This document shows positions 1 to 9,583 of a stretch of DNA of 64,000 nt, piece by piece. Source of the DNA: Lysinibacillus composti (lineage in GTDB: Bacteria; Bacillota; Bacilli; Bacillales_A; Planococcaceae). The notes below the pieces were generated by a model. The model was not told where the DNA came from. It did not search any database and worked only from the letters and a program-made list of their open reading frames with translations. The position numbers and the translations under genes were made by a program. The DNA lies in assembly GCF_016908465.1 (NCBI RefSeq), contig NZ_JAFBDY010000001.1, positions 372,001-436,000 on the forward strand, in the 5' to 3' direction. Position 1 is the stretch's first letter, and each line of letters begins with the position of its first letter.

Positions 1-1
1 G

Positions 2-454
2 TTGAGCTATTTTTTAAAAATGCCATATTATGATATGGACCATGAAATTGTTAGACTCGAGGGAATGTCGATCCCTGAAATTTTCGAAAAATTTGGTGAA
101 CCTTATTTTCGGCAATTAGAAACTGAATTTTTACGTAATTTTCGAAATGAGGCGTGCATCATTGCAACTGGTGGTGGAGTTGCAATGAATGAAGAAAATA
201 GAAGAATTATGAGAAGAACAGGATTGGTTTTTTTCTTAGACGCCACATTTGATGATATCTATACAAGGGTAAAAAATGACAAAAATCGACCAATTGTTCA
301 AAGTTCTACGAGAGAAGATCTTGAACAGCTGTTCAATAACAGAAGAAAATTTTATCGAATTTCTGGCCATATCAAAGTTTTAACTGAAGGTCGTACAATC
401 AGACAAATCGTTGAATATATTGGTTTTCAAGTGAATCGTTTAAAAGGCGAATAA
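2..454 (+). CDS. aroK: Shikimate kinase, 5' end cut by the window edge
   Basis: Phosphorylates shikimate with ATP in the cytosolic chorismate pathway. The 150 visible residues carry the shikimate-binding DMD motif (about residues 11-13), a GMSIPEIFEKFGE stretch typical of the family, the conserved glycine triplet ATGGGV near 55-60, and a NRPIV lid region. The N-terminal P-loop (GxxGxGKS/T) is absent because the frame is already open at the first base, so about 25-30 residues lie outside the window and the TTG at position 2 is not the start. Family length is about 165-175 residues, consistent with that loss. Another aromatic-pathway gene, aroQ, lies at 12 kb. Confidence 0.88.
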   Translation: MSYFLKMPYYDMDHEIVRLEGMSIPEIFEKFGEPYFRQLETEFLRNFRNEACIIATGGGVAMNEENRRIMRRTGLVFFLDATFDDIYTRVKNDKNRPIVQSSTREDLEQLFNNRRKFYRISGHIKVLTEGRTIRQIVEYIGFQVNRLKGE

Positions 455-553
455 TGTTTGATTACTGCTAATAAATGTTCGTCTTTTGTTTGGAATTAAA
501 AAAGGATTGCCTTTTATATGTGTTCAATGTTAGGATATAGGCAAGAAACAGTA

Positions 554-583
554 TTGAATTGTACATTGAATAATGAATACAAT
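554..583 (+). promoter_or_regulatory. Candidate sigma-A promoter of the gcv leader
   Basis: TTGAAT (554-559) and TACAAT (578-583) are separated by 18 bases, a good vegetative promoter pattern. The predicted start near 590 falls just before the first aptamer helix at 595. Placement just ahead of the riboswitch is the main support; no experiment is implied. Confidence 0.45.
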
Positions 584-594
584 GAGCGGATGAT

Positions 595-894
595 TGTACG
601 GGGAGAGAACGTTAAAAACGTCGCCGAAGGAGCAAATAGGAATACTATGAATCTCTCAGGCAAAAAGACTCGTACAGGACGCAACTCTGGAGAGCGCTGT
701 TATATTGCAAGAGCAGCCACCAAAGGGGAAAGCCTATGATTAGCATTGCCAATCTTTCGTATAGACCGACCTGTTTTAATTTCAGGTACCTATAAAAAGA
801 GGCAATAGTTTCATTCATCTAAGAGTAGGTGTAACTTTCAGGTACAAGGACAGAGAATTCCTCAATTACATGAGGGGTTCGTCTGTCTTTTTTT
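595..894 (+). ncRNA. Tandem glycine riboswitch (gcvT leader)
   Basis: Two glycine aptamers lie in tandem upstream of gcvT. Aptamer 1 closes with TGTACG (595-600) against CGTACA (671-676) and contains the conserved CGCCGAAGGAGCAAA and ATCTCTCAGGCAAAA blocks. Aptamer 2 closes with CTCTG (685-689) against CAGAG (851-855) and carries CCACCAAAGGGG and AACTTTCAGGTAC. The 3' strand of the aptamer 2 helix overlaps the 5' arm of a terminator (849-887), so ligand-bound aptamer 2 should prevent termination: a glycine-ON switch, as known for this family in Bacillus. Unusually, the P3 arm of aptamer 2 is enlarged by a nested hairpin (745-806). Confidence 0.9.
849..894 (+). terminator. Riboswitch expression-platform terminator
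   Basis: GACAGA (849-854) pairs with TCTGTC (882-887). The stem continues inward through GAATTCCTCA against TGAGGGGTTC with two G-T pairs, the loop is ATTACA, and seven T follow (888-894). The 5' arm shares bases 851-855 with the aptamer 2 closing helix, so the two structures exclude each other. Confidence 0.85.
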
Positions 895-956
895 ATGCAC
901 ATTTGAATCCCTTATGCATTTGTAACTTAGTACTGTGAATTTTAAGGAGGATCATA

Positions 957-2060
957 ATGGGGACTGAACTAAAAAGAACACCGCTATTTGATGAGTATTC
1001 AAAATATGGTGGCAAAACAATTGATTTTGGTGGCTGGGAGTTGCCTGTACAATTTTCTTCAATAAAAGAGGAGCATGATGCAGTCCGCAATAGTGCTGGT
1101 CTATTTGATGTATCCCATATGGGGGAAATCTTTGTAGAAGGTAAAGATGCTCTTAGCTATTTACAGAAACTGTTATCAAATGACATTTCTAAAATTTCAA
1201 TTGGTGGAGCTCAATATAATTTAATGTGCTATGAAAATGGCGGTGTCGTTGACGACCTTTTAGTATATCGCCTTGACGAAGATCGTTACTTATTATGTGT
1301 GAACGCAGCTAATATTGAAAAAGACTTTGATTGGATGAAACAGCAAGCTGAAGGTGATGTAGAGATTGTAAATAAATCAAATGATTATGCACAAATTGCT
1401 TTGCAAGGACCGCTTTCAGAACAAGTTCTTCAAACATTAACATCAACAAATTTATCTGAAATTAAATATTTTAAATTCCAAGAGAATGTGGAAATTGCTG
1501 GACAAGCTGTATTAGTTTCACGTAGTGGATACACAGGGGAAGATGGTTTTGAACTTTACGGTGAACCTTCCGCGATTATAGATCTTTGGGGGAAAATTTT
1601 AGAAGCTGGTAAAGAACAAGGTGTCGTTCCAGCTGGCTTAGGTGCTCGTGACACTTTAAGATTTGAAGCATGTCTCCCATTATATGGTCAAGAATTATCA
1701 AAAGATATTACTCCGCTTGAAGCTGGTGTAGGTTTTGCTGTAAAGCTACAAAAAGAAAGCGACTTTATTGGCAAAGAAGCACTAAAGGCTCAGAAGGAAG
1801 CTGGATTAGCTAGAAAAATAGTCGGAATTGAAATGATTGATAAAGGAATTCCACGTCATGGCTATAAAGTATTTAAAGATGGAGAACAAATTGGTGAAAT
1901 CACAACTGGTACTCAATCTCCATTAACTAAGCGAAACATCGGCTTGGTATTAATTGACTCAAAATACACTGAACTAGGAACTGAAGTTGAAGTTGAGATT
2001 CGTAATAAACGACTTAAAGCTATCACTGTATCAACGCCTTTCTATAAACGTTCAAAATAA
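957..2060 (+). CDS. gcvT: Aminomethyltransferase, glycine cleavage T protein
   Basis: Transfers the methylene group of aminomethyl-lipoyl-GcvH to tetrahydrofolate, releasing ammonia. The 367-residue product matches family length. The N-terminal folate-binding domain begins with [20 protein letters not shown] and includes the [12 protein letters not shown] segment; the C-terminal beta-barrel carries [18 protein letters not shown]. The ATG follows an AAGGAGG box by a normal spacing and lies about 60 bases after the riboswitch terminator. It is the first gene of gcvT-gcvPA-gcvPB and should be induced by glycine through that leader. Confidence 0.96.
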   Translation: MGTELKRTPLFDEYSKYGGKTIDFGGWELPVQFSSIKEEHDAVRNSAGLFDVSHMGEIFVEGKDALSYLQKLLSNDISKISIGGAQYNLMCYENGGVVDDLLVYRLDEDRYLLCVNAANIEKDFDWMKQQAEGDVEIVNKSNDYAQIALQGPLSEQVLQTLTSTNLSEIKYFKFQENVEIAGQAVLVSRSGYTGEDGFELYGEPSAIIDLWGKILEAGKEQGVVPAGLGARDTLRFEACLPLYGQELSKDITPLEAGVGFAVKLQKESDFIGKEALKAQKEAGLARKIVGIEMIDKGIPRHGYKVFKDGEQIGEITTGTQSPLTKRNIGLVLIDSKYTELGTEVEVEIRNKRLKAITVSTPFYKRSK

Positions 2061-2081
2061 AATGAAAAGAGGGTTACTTTA

Positions 2082-3428
2082 ATGAAACATCGTTACTTAC
2101 CGATGACGGAACAAGACAAAAATGAAATGCTTTCAACAATCGGTGTAGAGAGCATTGATGAACTTTTTGCCGATATTCCAGAAAAAGTTCGTTTTAATGG
2201 TTTATATAATATTAAGGAAGCAAAATCTGAGTCTGCTCTACTGAAAGAACTATCTCAGCTTGCGACTAAAAATAAAAATACAGAGTCTAATGTTTCGTTT
2301 TTAGGTGCCGGAATTTACAACCATTATAAGCCAATCATTGTTGACCATGTCATTTCTCGCTCAGAGTTTTACACTGCTTACACACCTTACCAACCGGAAA
2401 TTTCTCAAGGTGAGCTACAAGCAATTTTTGAGTTCCAAACAATGATTGCCGAACTTACAGGAATGGATTTAGCGAACTCATCAATGTACGATGGCGGAAC
2501 TTCACTTGCAGAAGCTGGAATGCTTGCTGCAGGACATACGAGACGTAAAAAAATCTTAGTTTCTGATGCCATTCACCCAGAATATCGAGACGTTGTAACA
2601 ACTTATGCATATGGTCAATCAATTGAGATTGTAAACGTTCCAACAAAAGATGGAGTGACAGATATTGAAGCTCTTAAAGGATTAATTGATGATCAAACAG
2701 CTGCAGTGATGGTTCAATATCCAAACTTCTTTGGTCAAATTGAAGATATCAAAACTATTGGTGAAATTGCTCACGAAGCAAAAGGTTTATTCGTTGTTTC
2801 ATCTAATCCACTTGCTCTTGGTGTGTTAACACCGCCTGGAAAATTAGGTGCAGATATCACTGTAGGGGATGCACAAGTTTTTGGAATTCCGGAAAGCTTT
2901 GGAGGTCCTTACTGCGGTTACTTTGCAACTACAACAAAGTTAATGCGTAAAGTTCCAGGTCGTTTAGTTGGAGAAACAGTAGACCAAGAAGGCCGTCGTG
3001 GTTATGTACTAACATTACAAGCACGTGAGCAACATATTCGTCGTGAAAAAGCGACATCAAATATTTGTTCAAACCAAGCCTTATTAGCTCTTGCAGCGTC
3101 TGTTGCGATGACTGCTTTGGGTAAACAAGGTGTACAAGAAATGGCGAAACAAAACATTGTAAAAACTCGCTATGCTAAAAATGCCTTTGAAGCAGCAGGA
3201 TTTACTGTTCCATTCCAAGGTGCACACTTTAACGAAATCGTTGTTAAAACAAATCAATCTGTGACTGAACTAAATAAAAAATTAATTGAAAAAGGTATAA
3301 TTGGTGGCTTTGATTTAGGCCGAGTATATCCAGAATTAGAAAACCATGCACTAATTGCGGTAACTGAATTGCGTACAAAAGAAGAAATCGATCAATTGGT
3401 TGCAGAAATGGGGGCTTACAATGCATAA
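2082..3428 (+). CDS. gcvPA: Glycine dehydrogenase (decarboxylating) subunit 1
   Basis: Alpha half of the two-subunit P protein, which decarboxylates glycine with pyridoxal phosphate and passes aminomethyl to lipoylated GcvH. The 448-residue sequence starts [17 protein letters not shown] and contains the family segments [24 protein letters not shown] and [13 protein letters not shown]. The PLP lysine is carried by the partner subunit. The gene begins 21 bases after gcvT and its last 8 bases overlap gcvPB, so translation of the two is probably coupled. Confidence 0.96.
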   Translation: MKHRYLPMTEQDKNEMLSTIGVESIDELFADIPEKVRFNGLYNIKEAKSESALLKELSQLATKNKNTESNVSFLGAGIYNHYKPIIVDHVISRSEFYTAYTPYQPEISQGELQAIFEFQTMIAELTGMDLANSSMYDGGTSLAEAGMLAAGHTRRKKILVSDAIHPEYRDVVTTYAYGQSIEIVNVPTKDGVTDIEALKGLIDDQTAAVMVQYPNFFGQIEDIKTIGEIAHEAKGLFVVSSNPLALGVLTPPGKLGADITVGDAQVFGIPESFGGPYCGYFATTTKLMRKVPGRLVGETVDQEGRRGYVLTLQAREQHIRREKATSNICSNQALLALAASVAMTALGKQGVQEMAKQNIVKTRYAKNAFEAAGFTVPFQGAHFNEIVVKTNQSVTELNKKLIEKGIIGGFDLGRVYPELENHALIAVTELRTKEEIDQLVAEMGAYNA

Positions 3429-4896
3429 CGAAAACCAACCACTTATTTTTGAATTGTCTAAAGACGGTCGTGTTGGCTATAGCTTGCCAGAATTAGATGT
3501 TCAAGATTTCGATTTAGCGGAACTTTTACCAGAAGGGTATGTTCGCGAAAATGAAGCTGAACTTCCAGAAGTTTCTGAACTAGATATTATGCGTCACTAT
3601 ACTGCACTATCTCGACGTAACCATGGTGTCGATTCTGGCTTCTATCCATTAGGGTCTTGTACAATGAAATACAATCCAAAAATCAATGAAAACGTTGCAC
3701 GTATGTCAGGTTTTGCGAATGTACACCCATTACAAGATGAATCGACTGTTCAAGGTGCAATGGAATTATTATATGAATTACAAACTTCTCTTGTAGAGAT
3801 TACTGGTATGGATGAAGTAACTTTACAACCTGCTGCTGGTGCACATGGTGAATGGACAGCTCTAATGATGATCCGTGCATTCCATGAGGCAAACGGTGAA
3901 GGTCATCGTAATAAAGTTATTGTTCCAGACTCTGCACACGGGACTAACCCTGCATCTGCTGCTGTAGCTGGATTTGAGACAATTACTGTAAAATCAAATG
4001 AAAATGGCTTAGTTGACTTAGAAGATTTACGTCGCGTTGTAGGTGAAGATACAGCGGCGTTAATGCTTACAAATCCTAATACATTAGGTTTATTCGAAGA
4101 AAACATCTTAGAAATGGCTGATATTATTCATAGTGTAGGTGGGAAAGTTTACTATGATGGCGCAAACTTAAATGCTGTTATGAGTAAAGCACGTCCTGGC
4201 GATATGGGCTTTGACTGTGTACACTTAAACTTACACAAAACATTTACTGGCCCACACGGCGGTGGCGGTCCTGGTTCAGGTCCTGTTGGGGTAAAAGCGG
4301 ATTTAATCCCATTCTTACCAAAGCCAGTTTTAGTTAAATTAGAAGATGGTACTTTCCATTTCGATTATAACCGCCCACAATCAATTGGTCGCGTTAAACC
4401 TTATTATGGTAACTTCGGTATTAATGTACGTGCTTATACGTATATTCGTACAATGGGTCCTGATGGATTAAAAGCTGTTACAGAATATGCAGTATTAAAC
4501 GCTAACTATATGATGCGTCGTTTAGAACCATACTTCGATCTACCATATAATAGACACTGTAAACATGAATTTGTATTGTCAGGTCGTCGTCAGAAGAAAT
4601 TAGGAGTGCGTACTTTAGATATTGCAAAACGTTTACTAGATTTCGGATATCATCCACCTACAATTTACTTCCCATTAAATGTTGAGGAAGGTATGATGAT
4701 TGAACCAACAGAAACAGAGTCTAAAGAAACGTTAGATGCATTCTGTGATGCATTGATTCAAATTGCTAAAGAAACTGAAGAAAATCCTTCAATCGTTCAA
4801 GAAGCGCCTCATACGACAGTTATCAGTCGTTTAGATGAAACACGTGCTGCTCGTCAACCAGTGTTACGTTATCAAAAAGAAGAAGCATTAGTATAA
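3421..4896 (+). CDS. gcvPB: Glycine dehydrogenase (decarboxylating) subunit 2
   Basis: Catalytic half of the split P protein. I place the start at the ATG at 3421 ([14 protein letters not shown], 491 residues), which has a GGGGG ribosome site about eight bases upstream inside gcvPA; an upstream in-frame start at 3400 has no such site. The PLP lysine sits in [19 protein letters not shown] near residue 273. [12 protein letters not shown] and [10 protein letters not shown] are typical of the family. A terminator follows at once. No gcvH is present here, so the lipoyl carrier must be encoded elsewhere. Confidence 0.95.
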   Translation: MHNENQPLIFELSKDGRVGYSLPELDVQDFDLAELLPEGYVRENEAELPEVSELDIMRHYTALSRRNHGVDSGFYPLGSCTMKYNPKINENVARMSGFANVHPLQDESTVQGAMELLYELQTSLVEITGMDEVTLQPAAGAHGEWTALMMIRAFHEANGEGHRNKVIVPDSAHGTNPASAAVAGFETITVKSNENGLVDLEDLRRVVGEDTAALMLTNPNTLGLFEENILEMADIIHSVGGKVYYDGANLNAVMSKARPGDMGFDCVHLNLHKTFTGPHGGGGPGSGPVGVKADLIPFLPKPVLVKLEDGTFHFDYNRPQSIGRVKPYYGNFGINVRAYTYIRTMGPDGLKAVTEYAVLNANYMMRRLEPYFDLPYNRHCKHEFVLSGRRQKKLGVRTLDIAKRLLDFGYHPPTIYFPLNVEEGMMIEPTETESKETLDAFCDALIQIAKETEENPSIVQEAPHTTVISRLDETRAARQPVLRYQKEEALV

Positions 4897-4903
4897 AAGT
4901 GAA

Positions 4904-4947
4904 AAATGTACCAATTAGCATTTAGCCAATTGGTACATTTTTTTGTC
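4904..4947 (+). terminator. Terminator of the gcv operon
   Basis: AAATGTACCAATT (4904-4916) pairs perfectly with AATTGGTACATTT (4928-4940), followed by a T run, eight bases after the gcvPB stop codon. Confidence 0.85.
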
Positions 4948-5358
4948 AAAATATTATAGCAATAACCTGTTTTATAGAAGGCAAGAGAATTATCGGTAAT
5001 TAAACCGCTCTACAAACAAAAAACGTCAATATGAAAAAATATATGAGTTTCTACTATATAAAATGGATCTAATTAAGTAAGAAAGGTCAAAATAGGTTAT
5101 TTACTATAAGTGTTGTAATGACGTAAAAATAGAAAAAATCCTTTAAGGAAGGTCACTCCCATAAAGGATTTTGTTTATCTTTGGAATACACTCTACGCTT
5201 AAATAACTTTGTCTTCAAAAGGGTGCAATTATAAGCGATTTTATATCAATATGCTATTACTCGGTGATTACCCAAAATGAATAAAGGAATAGCTTATTAG
5301 ATTTGAAATTTACATGAATCAAGATTAGTGTTTCTCTTAGACGAATGTAATTTTATAA
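4948..5358. other. Gene-free AT-rich spacer between gcvPB and yqhL
   Basis: About 410 bases between converging genes. I see no reading frame with a ribosome site and no tRNA-like fold. The only structure is an 11-bp stem at 5135-5145/5162-5172, listed separately as a possible terminator of the minus-strand rhodanese gene. Confidence 0.6.
5133..5172 (-). terminator. Possible distal terminator of yqhL
   Basis: AAAATCCTTTA (5135-5145) pairs with TAAAGGATTTT (5162-5172). Read on the minus strand the stem ends in six T. It lies about 190 bases past the rhodanese stop codon, which is far, so the assignment is tentative. Confidence 0.4.
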
Positions 5359-5745
5359 CTAAGCTTTAGTTTTCACCTTTCCAGTCCATGATTTGAATCC
5401 ACCTTGAAGCTGGTAAAGTTGATTATAACCCTTTTTCTTTAAGAAAATCGCAGCACGTGCACTACGACCAGAATTTTGACAGTAAAGGTAAACTGGTAAG
5501 TCAGGACGAATTTCTTTGTAACGTTGACGTAATTGAGTTGATGGGACATTACGTGCACCTAAAATATGTCCTGAATCAAACTCTTTTACCTCACGAACAT
5601 CAATTAATTGGGCTTTACGGTAGCCTTGAATAAATTCTTCCTGTGTTAAGTTTGTCACTGCTTTTTTTAAGCGAAGCATATTTACTAGAACATACACGAT
5701 GATGATTCCTAGTACAATTGCAATAGTATAAAGTACGTCGATCAC
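5359..5745 (-). CDS. yqhL: Membrane-anchored rhodanese-like protein (YqhL type)
   Basis: A 128-residue protein with one N-terminal transmembrane helix (about residues 3-23, VLYTIAIVLGIIIVYVLVNM) and a cytoplasm-facing rhodanese domain. The domain contains LIDVREVKEFDSGHILGARN and the active-site loop YCQNSGRSA with Cys89, the expected persulfide-carrying cysteine. Function is sulfur transfer by family; the acceptor is unknown. The start has an AAGGAG site. It is divergent from lipM, as in B. subtilis, which supports the name yqhL. Confidence 0.88.
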   Translation of the reverse strand: MIDVLYTIAIVLGIIIVYVLVNMLRLKKAVTNLTQEEFIQGYRKAQLIDVREVKEFDSGHILGARNVPSTQLRQRYKEIRPDLPVYLYCQNSGRSARAAIFLKKKGYNQLYQLQGGFKSWTGKVKTKA

Positions 5746-5848
5746 TGCGTTATTTCTCCTTTCTTTCTACATCTTTTATTATAAAAGAGAAAGTGGATAT
5801 AGTCCAATGAGTTTGTTAAAATGATATAGATTGTGAGGAGATGAAATT

Positions 5849-6682
5849 ATGAAAACTAAATGGTATTTTATTAATTCAGGTCCATGTCGACCTTCCTATA
5901 ATATGGCATTAGATGAGGCTTTGTTAGATTTTCATAGTAATGGAGAGATTCCTCCAGTAATTCGTTTTTATGAGTGGAATCCCGCTACATTATCAATAGG
6001 TTATTTCCAACGCGCCGAAAAAGATATTAATTTACAGGCAATTAGAGATCAACAATTAGGATTTGTAAGAAGACCGACTGGTGGACGAGCAGTTTTTCAT
6101 GATTCTGAGTTAACATACAGTATTATCGTCTCAGAAGAATATCCAGACATGCCTGTAACGGTTACGGAAGCATACCGAGTGTTAAGTGAAGGACTGTTAG
6201 AGGGATTCAAAAACCTAGGTTTAAATGCTTATTTTAGTGTTCCTGATACAGCTGAAAAAAAGCAAGATTTAAAAAATCCAAAAAGTGCTGTTTGTTTTGA
6301 TGCCCCAAGTTGGTATGAGTTAGTAGTAGAAGAGAAAAAGGTTGCTGGTAGCGCACAAACTCGCCAAAAAGGGGTAATTTTACAACATGGTGCAATATTA
6401 CTTGATTTGGACGAAGATAAGCTTTTATCCCTTTTTAATTTCTCATCTGATGCGGTTCGTGAAAGAATGAAAAAAAGATTGCCGGATAAAGCTGTTGCAA
6501 TTAATGATTTAACAGACCGTCATATTACTATAGAAGATTGTGTTAAAGCATTTAAAGCAGGATTTGAAAAGGCCTTAGAAATAGAATTAGTACCGTATGA
6601 ATTAACAGAAAAACAAAAACAATATGTAGAGTCACTAGAAGAGAAAAAATATTTAACTGATGAGTGGAATTTTAGAAAATAA
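5849..6682 (+). CDS. lipM: Octanoyl-[acyl carrier protein]:GcvH octanoyltransferase
   Basis: Starts lipoate synthesis by moving octanoyl from ACP to GcvH. The 277 residues match LipM length. [18 protein letters not shown] is the biotin/lipoate protein ligase core, and Cys149 in [13 protein letters not shown] is the expected acyl-thioester cysteine; [18 protein letters not shown] completes the site. The ATG follows GAGGAGATGAAATT. LipM acts on the H protein of the glycine cleavage system, so its place beside the gcv genes fits. LipA and LipL are not in the window. Confidence 0.93.
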   Translation: MKTKWYFINSGPCRPSYNMALDEALLDFHSNGEIPPVIRFYEWNPATLSIGYFQRAEKDINLQAIRDQQLGFVRRPTGGRAVFHDSELTYSIIVSEEYPDMPVTVTEAYRVLSEGLLEGFKNLGLNAYFSVPDTAEKKQDLKNPKSAVCFDAPSWYELVVEEKKVAGSAQTRQKGVILQHGAILLDLDEDKLLSLFNFSSDAVRERMKKRLPDKAVAINDLTDRHITIEDCVKAFKAGFEKALEIELVPYELTEKQKQYVESLEEKKYLTDEWNFRK

Positions 6683-6869
6683 CTATGCGAACATACGTCT
6701 TCATTTGTCAGAAAAAATTTTTTCTTCATGAGAAATGCATATATTTGCTAGGTTTTAACTCTATAAACATTCTCTAAAAAAAATCAACCCTTGCATACTA
6801 TTTTATTATGAGGTAATCTTTTCTAAGACAATAATATTTACAACATCTAGTACCTCGAATTTTACTTAT

Positions 6870-6885
6870 ACACTATATATTGTGT
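6870..6885. promoter_or_regulatory. NrdR box upstream of nrdJ
   Basis: ACACTATATATTGTGT matches the NrdR consensus ACACWATATATWGTGT at all 16 positions and is palindromic. It lies about 70 bases before the nrdJ start. NrdR boxes normally occur in pairs; no equally good second copy is visible at the usual spacings. Confidence 0.8.
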
Positions 6886-6955
6886 TTGAATTGTAACGTT
6901 TTAGGGAAAGAGTCAATATAAAAAATAGAATAGATTCGCAAAGGGAGGCTGGAAG

Positions 6956-9529
6956 ATGGTATTAGCAAATGAAAAACAAGCAACCATCCTCGTAGATCAA
7001 CTAAACAAAGACATCGAGAAATTTCCTCAAGTTCATCCGATTACGGAAGACATGCACATCACACATCAAGGTGTATCTAGACTAGTAATGATCGATCGGT
7101 ATTCGTTTAAGGATACGGAAAAGAAAACACTAAAACCAGGTGACTTTGTTGTATTAACAATTAAAGAAGACCCAAAATTTCCAGCACGTGGTTTAGGGTT
7201 TATTCAATCAATTAACCTTGCTGCAAAGAAAGCAGAAATCTTAATTGAAGAAGAGTACCGACATGTATTGGAGAATCCAAAAGAACAAGAAACAGGTGTT
7301 ATTGAAAGGTCCTTAGACGTTATCGAAAAGCCTCTTGAAGTATTTTATGAACAAATTGCAAAACGTAATGCAACAGGATTAGCTTCAGTAGAAACAACAG
7401 AAGAGAATAGACAAAAGTGGTTTAATAAGTTTTATGAACAGCTTGTTAGCTTAAAATTTATTCCAGCTGGTCGAGTTTTATATGGAGCTGGTTCAGAAAC
7501 TGACGTAACATTCTTTAACTGTTATGTAATGCCATTTGTTCCAGATAGCCGTGAAGGTATCAGTGATCACCGCAAACAAGTTATGGAAATTATGAGTCGT
7601 GGTGGTGGTGTTGGTACAAATGGTTCAACACTTAGACCACGTAATACATTAGCGCGCGGAGTAAATGGTAAATCATCAGGATCTGTATCATGGCTAGATG
7701 ATATTGCTAAATTAACGCATCTCGTTGAACAAGGTGGTTCAAGAAGAGGCGCTCAAATGATTATGCTAGCAGAATGGCATCCAGATATTGTGGAATTCAT
7801 TATCTCTAAAATGCAAAATCCACGTATTTTACGCTATTTAATTGAAAATACAGAAGACGAGCTAATTTCTAGACTAGCTAAAGAAAAACTTAAATTCAAG
7901 CCTTTAACGCAATCAGAAGAAGCAATGTACCAAGGCATCGTAAATTATAAAAGCATACCAGGTCTAGGCGGATTTAATGAAGCAATCATTAAAGATGCTG
8001 AAGCAAAATTACGTGATGGTGGAACGTATAGTGTTCATAATTCCGAGTTTTTAACTGGTGCCAATATTTCAGTTACGTTAACAAAAGATTTTATGGCTGC
8101 AGTAGAAAATGATGACGAATACGAACTTCGTTTCCCAGATGTAGCGAATTATACGCCAGAAGAAATGGCCATTTACAATGAGAAGTGGCATGAAGTTGGA
8201 GATGTTCGTGAGTGGGAAAAAATGGGCTACCGCGTACGTACTTATCGTAAAATACGTGCAAAAGAGCTTTGGAACCTAATTAATATTTGTGCAACATATG
8301 CTGCTGAGCCAGGTATATTCTTCATCGATAATGCTAATGACATGACTAATGCTCGTGCATATGGACAAAAAGTTGTGGCGACTAATCCATGCGGTGAACA
8401 ACCACTTGCACCATACTCAGTTTGTAATTTAGCAGCTGTAAACTTAGCACAATTTGCGATGAAAGAAACAAAAACAGTTGATTATGAAGCACTAAAAGAA
8501 ACAGTGCGTATTGGTGTAAGAATGCAAGACAATGTAATTAACGCAACACCATACTTCCTTGATGAAAATCAAAAACAAGCTTTAGGTGAGCGTCGAGTTG
8601 GTCTTGGAGTTATGGGATTAGCAGACTTGCTTATTTACTGTGAAAAAGAATATGGCTCAGAAGAAGGAAACGAGCTTGTAGATCGAGTGTTTGAGGCAAT
8701 TGCTGTAACAGCATATGAAACTTCAATTGAACTTGGTAAGGAACGTGGAAGCTTCCCATTCTTACAAGGTGAAACAGAAGAAGAAACTAATCGTTTACGA
8801 GAAGCGTTTATAAATACTGGTTACATGCAAAAAATGCCTGAACATGTTCGCCAAGGAGTACTTGAAAATGGTATTCGTAACTCACATTTATTAACTGTGG
8901 CACCAACTGGTTCTACTGGTACGATGGTTGGAGTTGCAACTGGTCTTGAACCATATTTCTCATTTGTATACTATCGTTCTGGACGCTTAGGTAAATTTAT
9001 TGAAGTAAAAGCAGAAATCGTAAAAGAGTATTTAGATGCTAATCCAGCGGCAGAAGAAAACAATTTACCGCATTGGTTTATTTCTTCAATGGAATTAACA
9101 CCAGAAGCGCATGCTGATGTTCAATGTATTATTCAACGTTGGGTTGACTCTTCCATCTCAAAAACGGTAAATGCACCGAAAGGTTATACTGTTGAACAAG
9201 TTCAAAAAGTGTACGAGCGTTTATATAAAGGTGGAGCTAAAGGTGGTACGGTTTACGTAGACGGAAGCCGTGATTCACAAGTCCTAACATTAAAAGCTGA
9301 ATCTTCTCATGATGAACAATTAACTTTTGAAGAACTTCAAGAAGATAAAGTGAAAGAAAAACATCCTGTAGTTTTAGTTGAAACAATCGCGCCATTAACA
9401 TCTACAAATGTAACAATAGGGTCTGAAGTAGGAAATACATGCCCTGTATGTCGTCAAGGTACAGTAGAAGAGCTTGGTGGCTGTAATACTTGTACAAGTT
9501 GCGGTGCACAATTAAAATGTGGCTTATAA
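6956..9529 (+). CDS. nrdJ: Adenosylcobalamin-dependent (class II) ribonucleotide reductase
   Basis: Reduces ribonucleotides to deoxyribonucleotides with a radical generated from coenzyme B12, so it needs no oxygen and no small subunit. The 857 residues include FFNCYVMPFVPDSREGI (active-site cysteine strand), GGGVGTNGSTLRPR, NPCGEQPLAPYSVCNLAAVN and, in the tail, paired CxxC motifs (CPVCRQ, CTSCGAQ, ending KCGL) likely to bind zinc and relay electrons. The GTG/ATG region follows AAAGGGAGG and I use the ATG at 6956. No nrdA/B/E/F is nearby. Regulation is probably by NrdR through the box at 6870. Confidence 0.93.
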   Translation: MVLANEKQATILVDQLNKDIEKFPQVHPITEDMHITHQGVSRLVMIDRYSFKDTEKKTLKPGDFVVLTIKEDPKFPARGLGFIQSINLAAKKAEILIEEEYRHVLENPKEQETGVIERSLDVIEKPLEVFYEQIAKRNATGLASVETTEENRQKWFNKFYEQLVSLKFIPAGRVLYGAGSETDVTFFNCYVMPFVPDSREGISDHRKQVMEIMSRGGGVGTNGSTLRPRNTLARGVNGKSSGSVSWLDDIAKLTHLVEQGGSRRGAQMIMLAEWHPDIVEFIISKMQNPRILRYLIENTEDELISRLAKEKLKFKPLTQSEEAMYQGIVNYKSIPGLGGFNEAIIKDAEAKLRDGGTYSVHNSEFLTGANISVTLTKDFMAAVENDDEYELRFPDVANYTPEEMAIYNEKWHEVGDVREWEKMGYRVRTYRKIRAKELWNLINICATYAAEPGIFFIDNANDMTNARAYGQKVVATNPCGEQPLAPYSVCNLAAVNLAQFAMKETKTVDYEALKETVRIGVRMQDNVINATPYFLDENQKQALGERRVGLGVMGLADLLIYCEKEYGSEEGNELVDRVFEAIAVTAYETSIELGKERGSFPFLQGETEEETNRLREAFINTGYMQKMPEHVRQGVLENGIRNSHLLTVAPTGSTGTMVGVATGLEPYFSFVYYRSGRLGKFIEVKAEIVKEYLDANPAAEENNLPHWFISSMELTPEAHADVQCIIQRWVDSSISKTVNAPKGYTVEQVQKVYERLYKGGAKGGTVYVDGSRDSQVLTLKAESSHDEQLTFEELQEDKVKEKHPVVLVETIAPLTSTNVTIGSEVGNTCPVCRQGTVEELGGCNTCTSCGAQLKCGL

Positions 9530-9536
9530 GATAATT

Positions 9537-9580
9537 AAAAAGCGGCTGATCCTTATCAAAGGGATTATGCCGCTTTTTTT
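9537..9580. terminator. Bidirectional terminator between nrdJ and the TauE gene
   Basis: AAAAGCGGC (9537-9545) pairs with GCCGCTTTT (9569-9577) with T tracts on both strands, located between two converging stop codons. Confidence 0.85.
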
Positions 9581-9583
9581 AAC

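Noticed and set aside
518-739. 73-codon open frame in the gcvT leader
   Set aside because: It overlaps aptamer 1 and part of aptamer 2 of the glycine riboswitch and has no convincing ribosome site.
6683-6955. Possible cobalamin riboswitch before nrdJ
   Set aside because: I looked for the B12-box-like core and saw none; only the NrdR box stands out.
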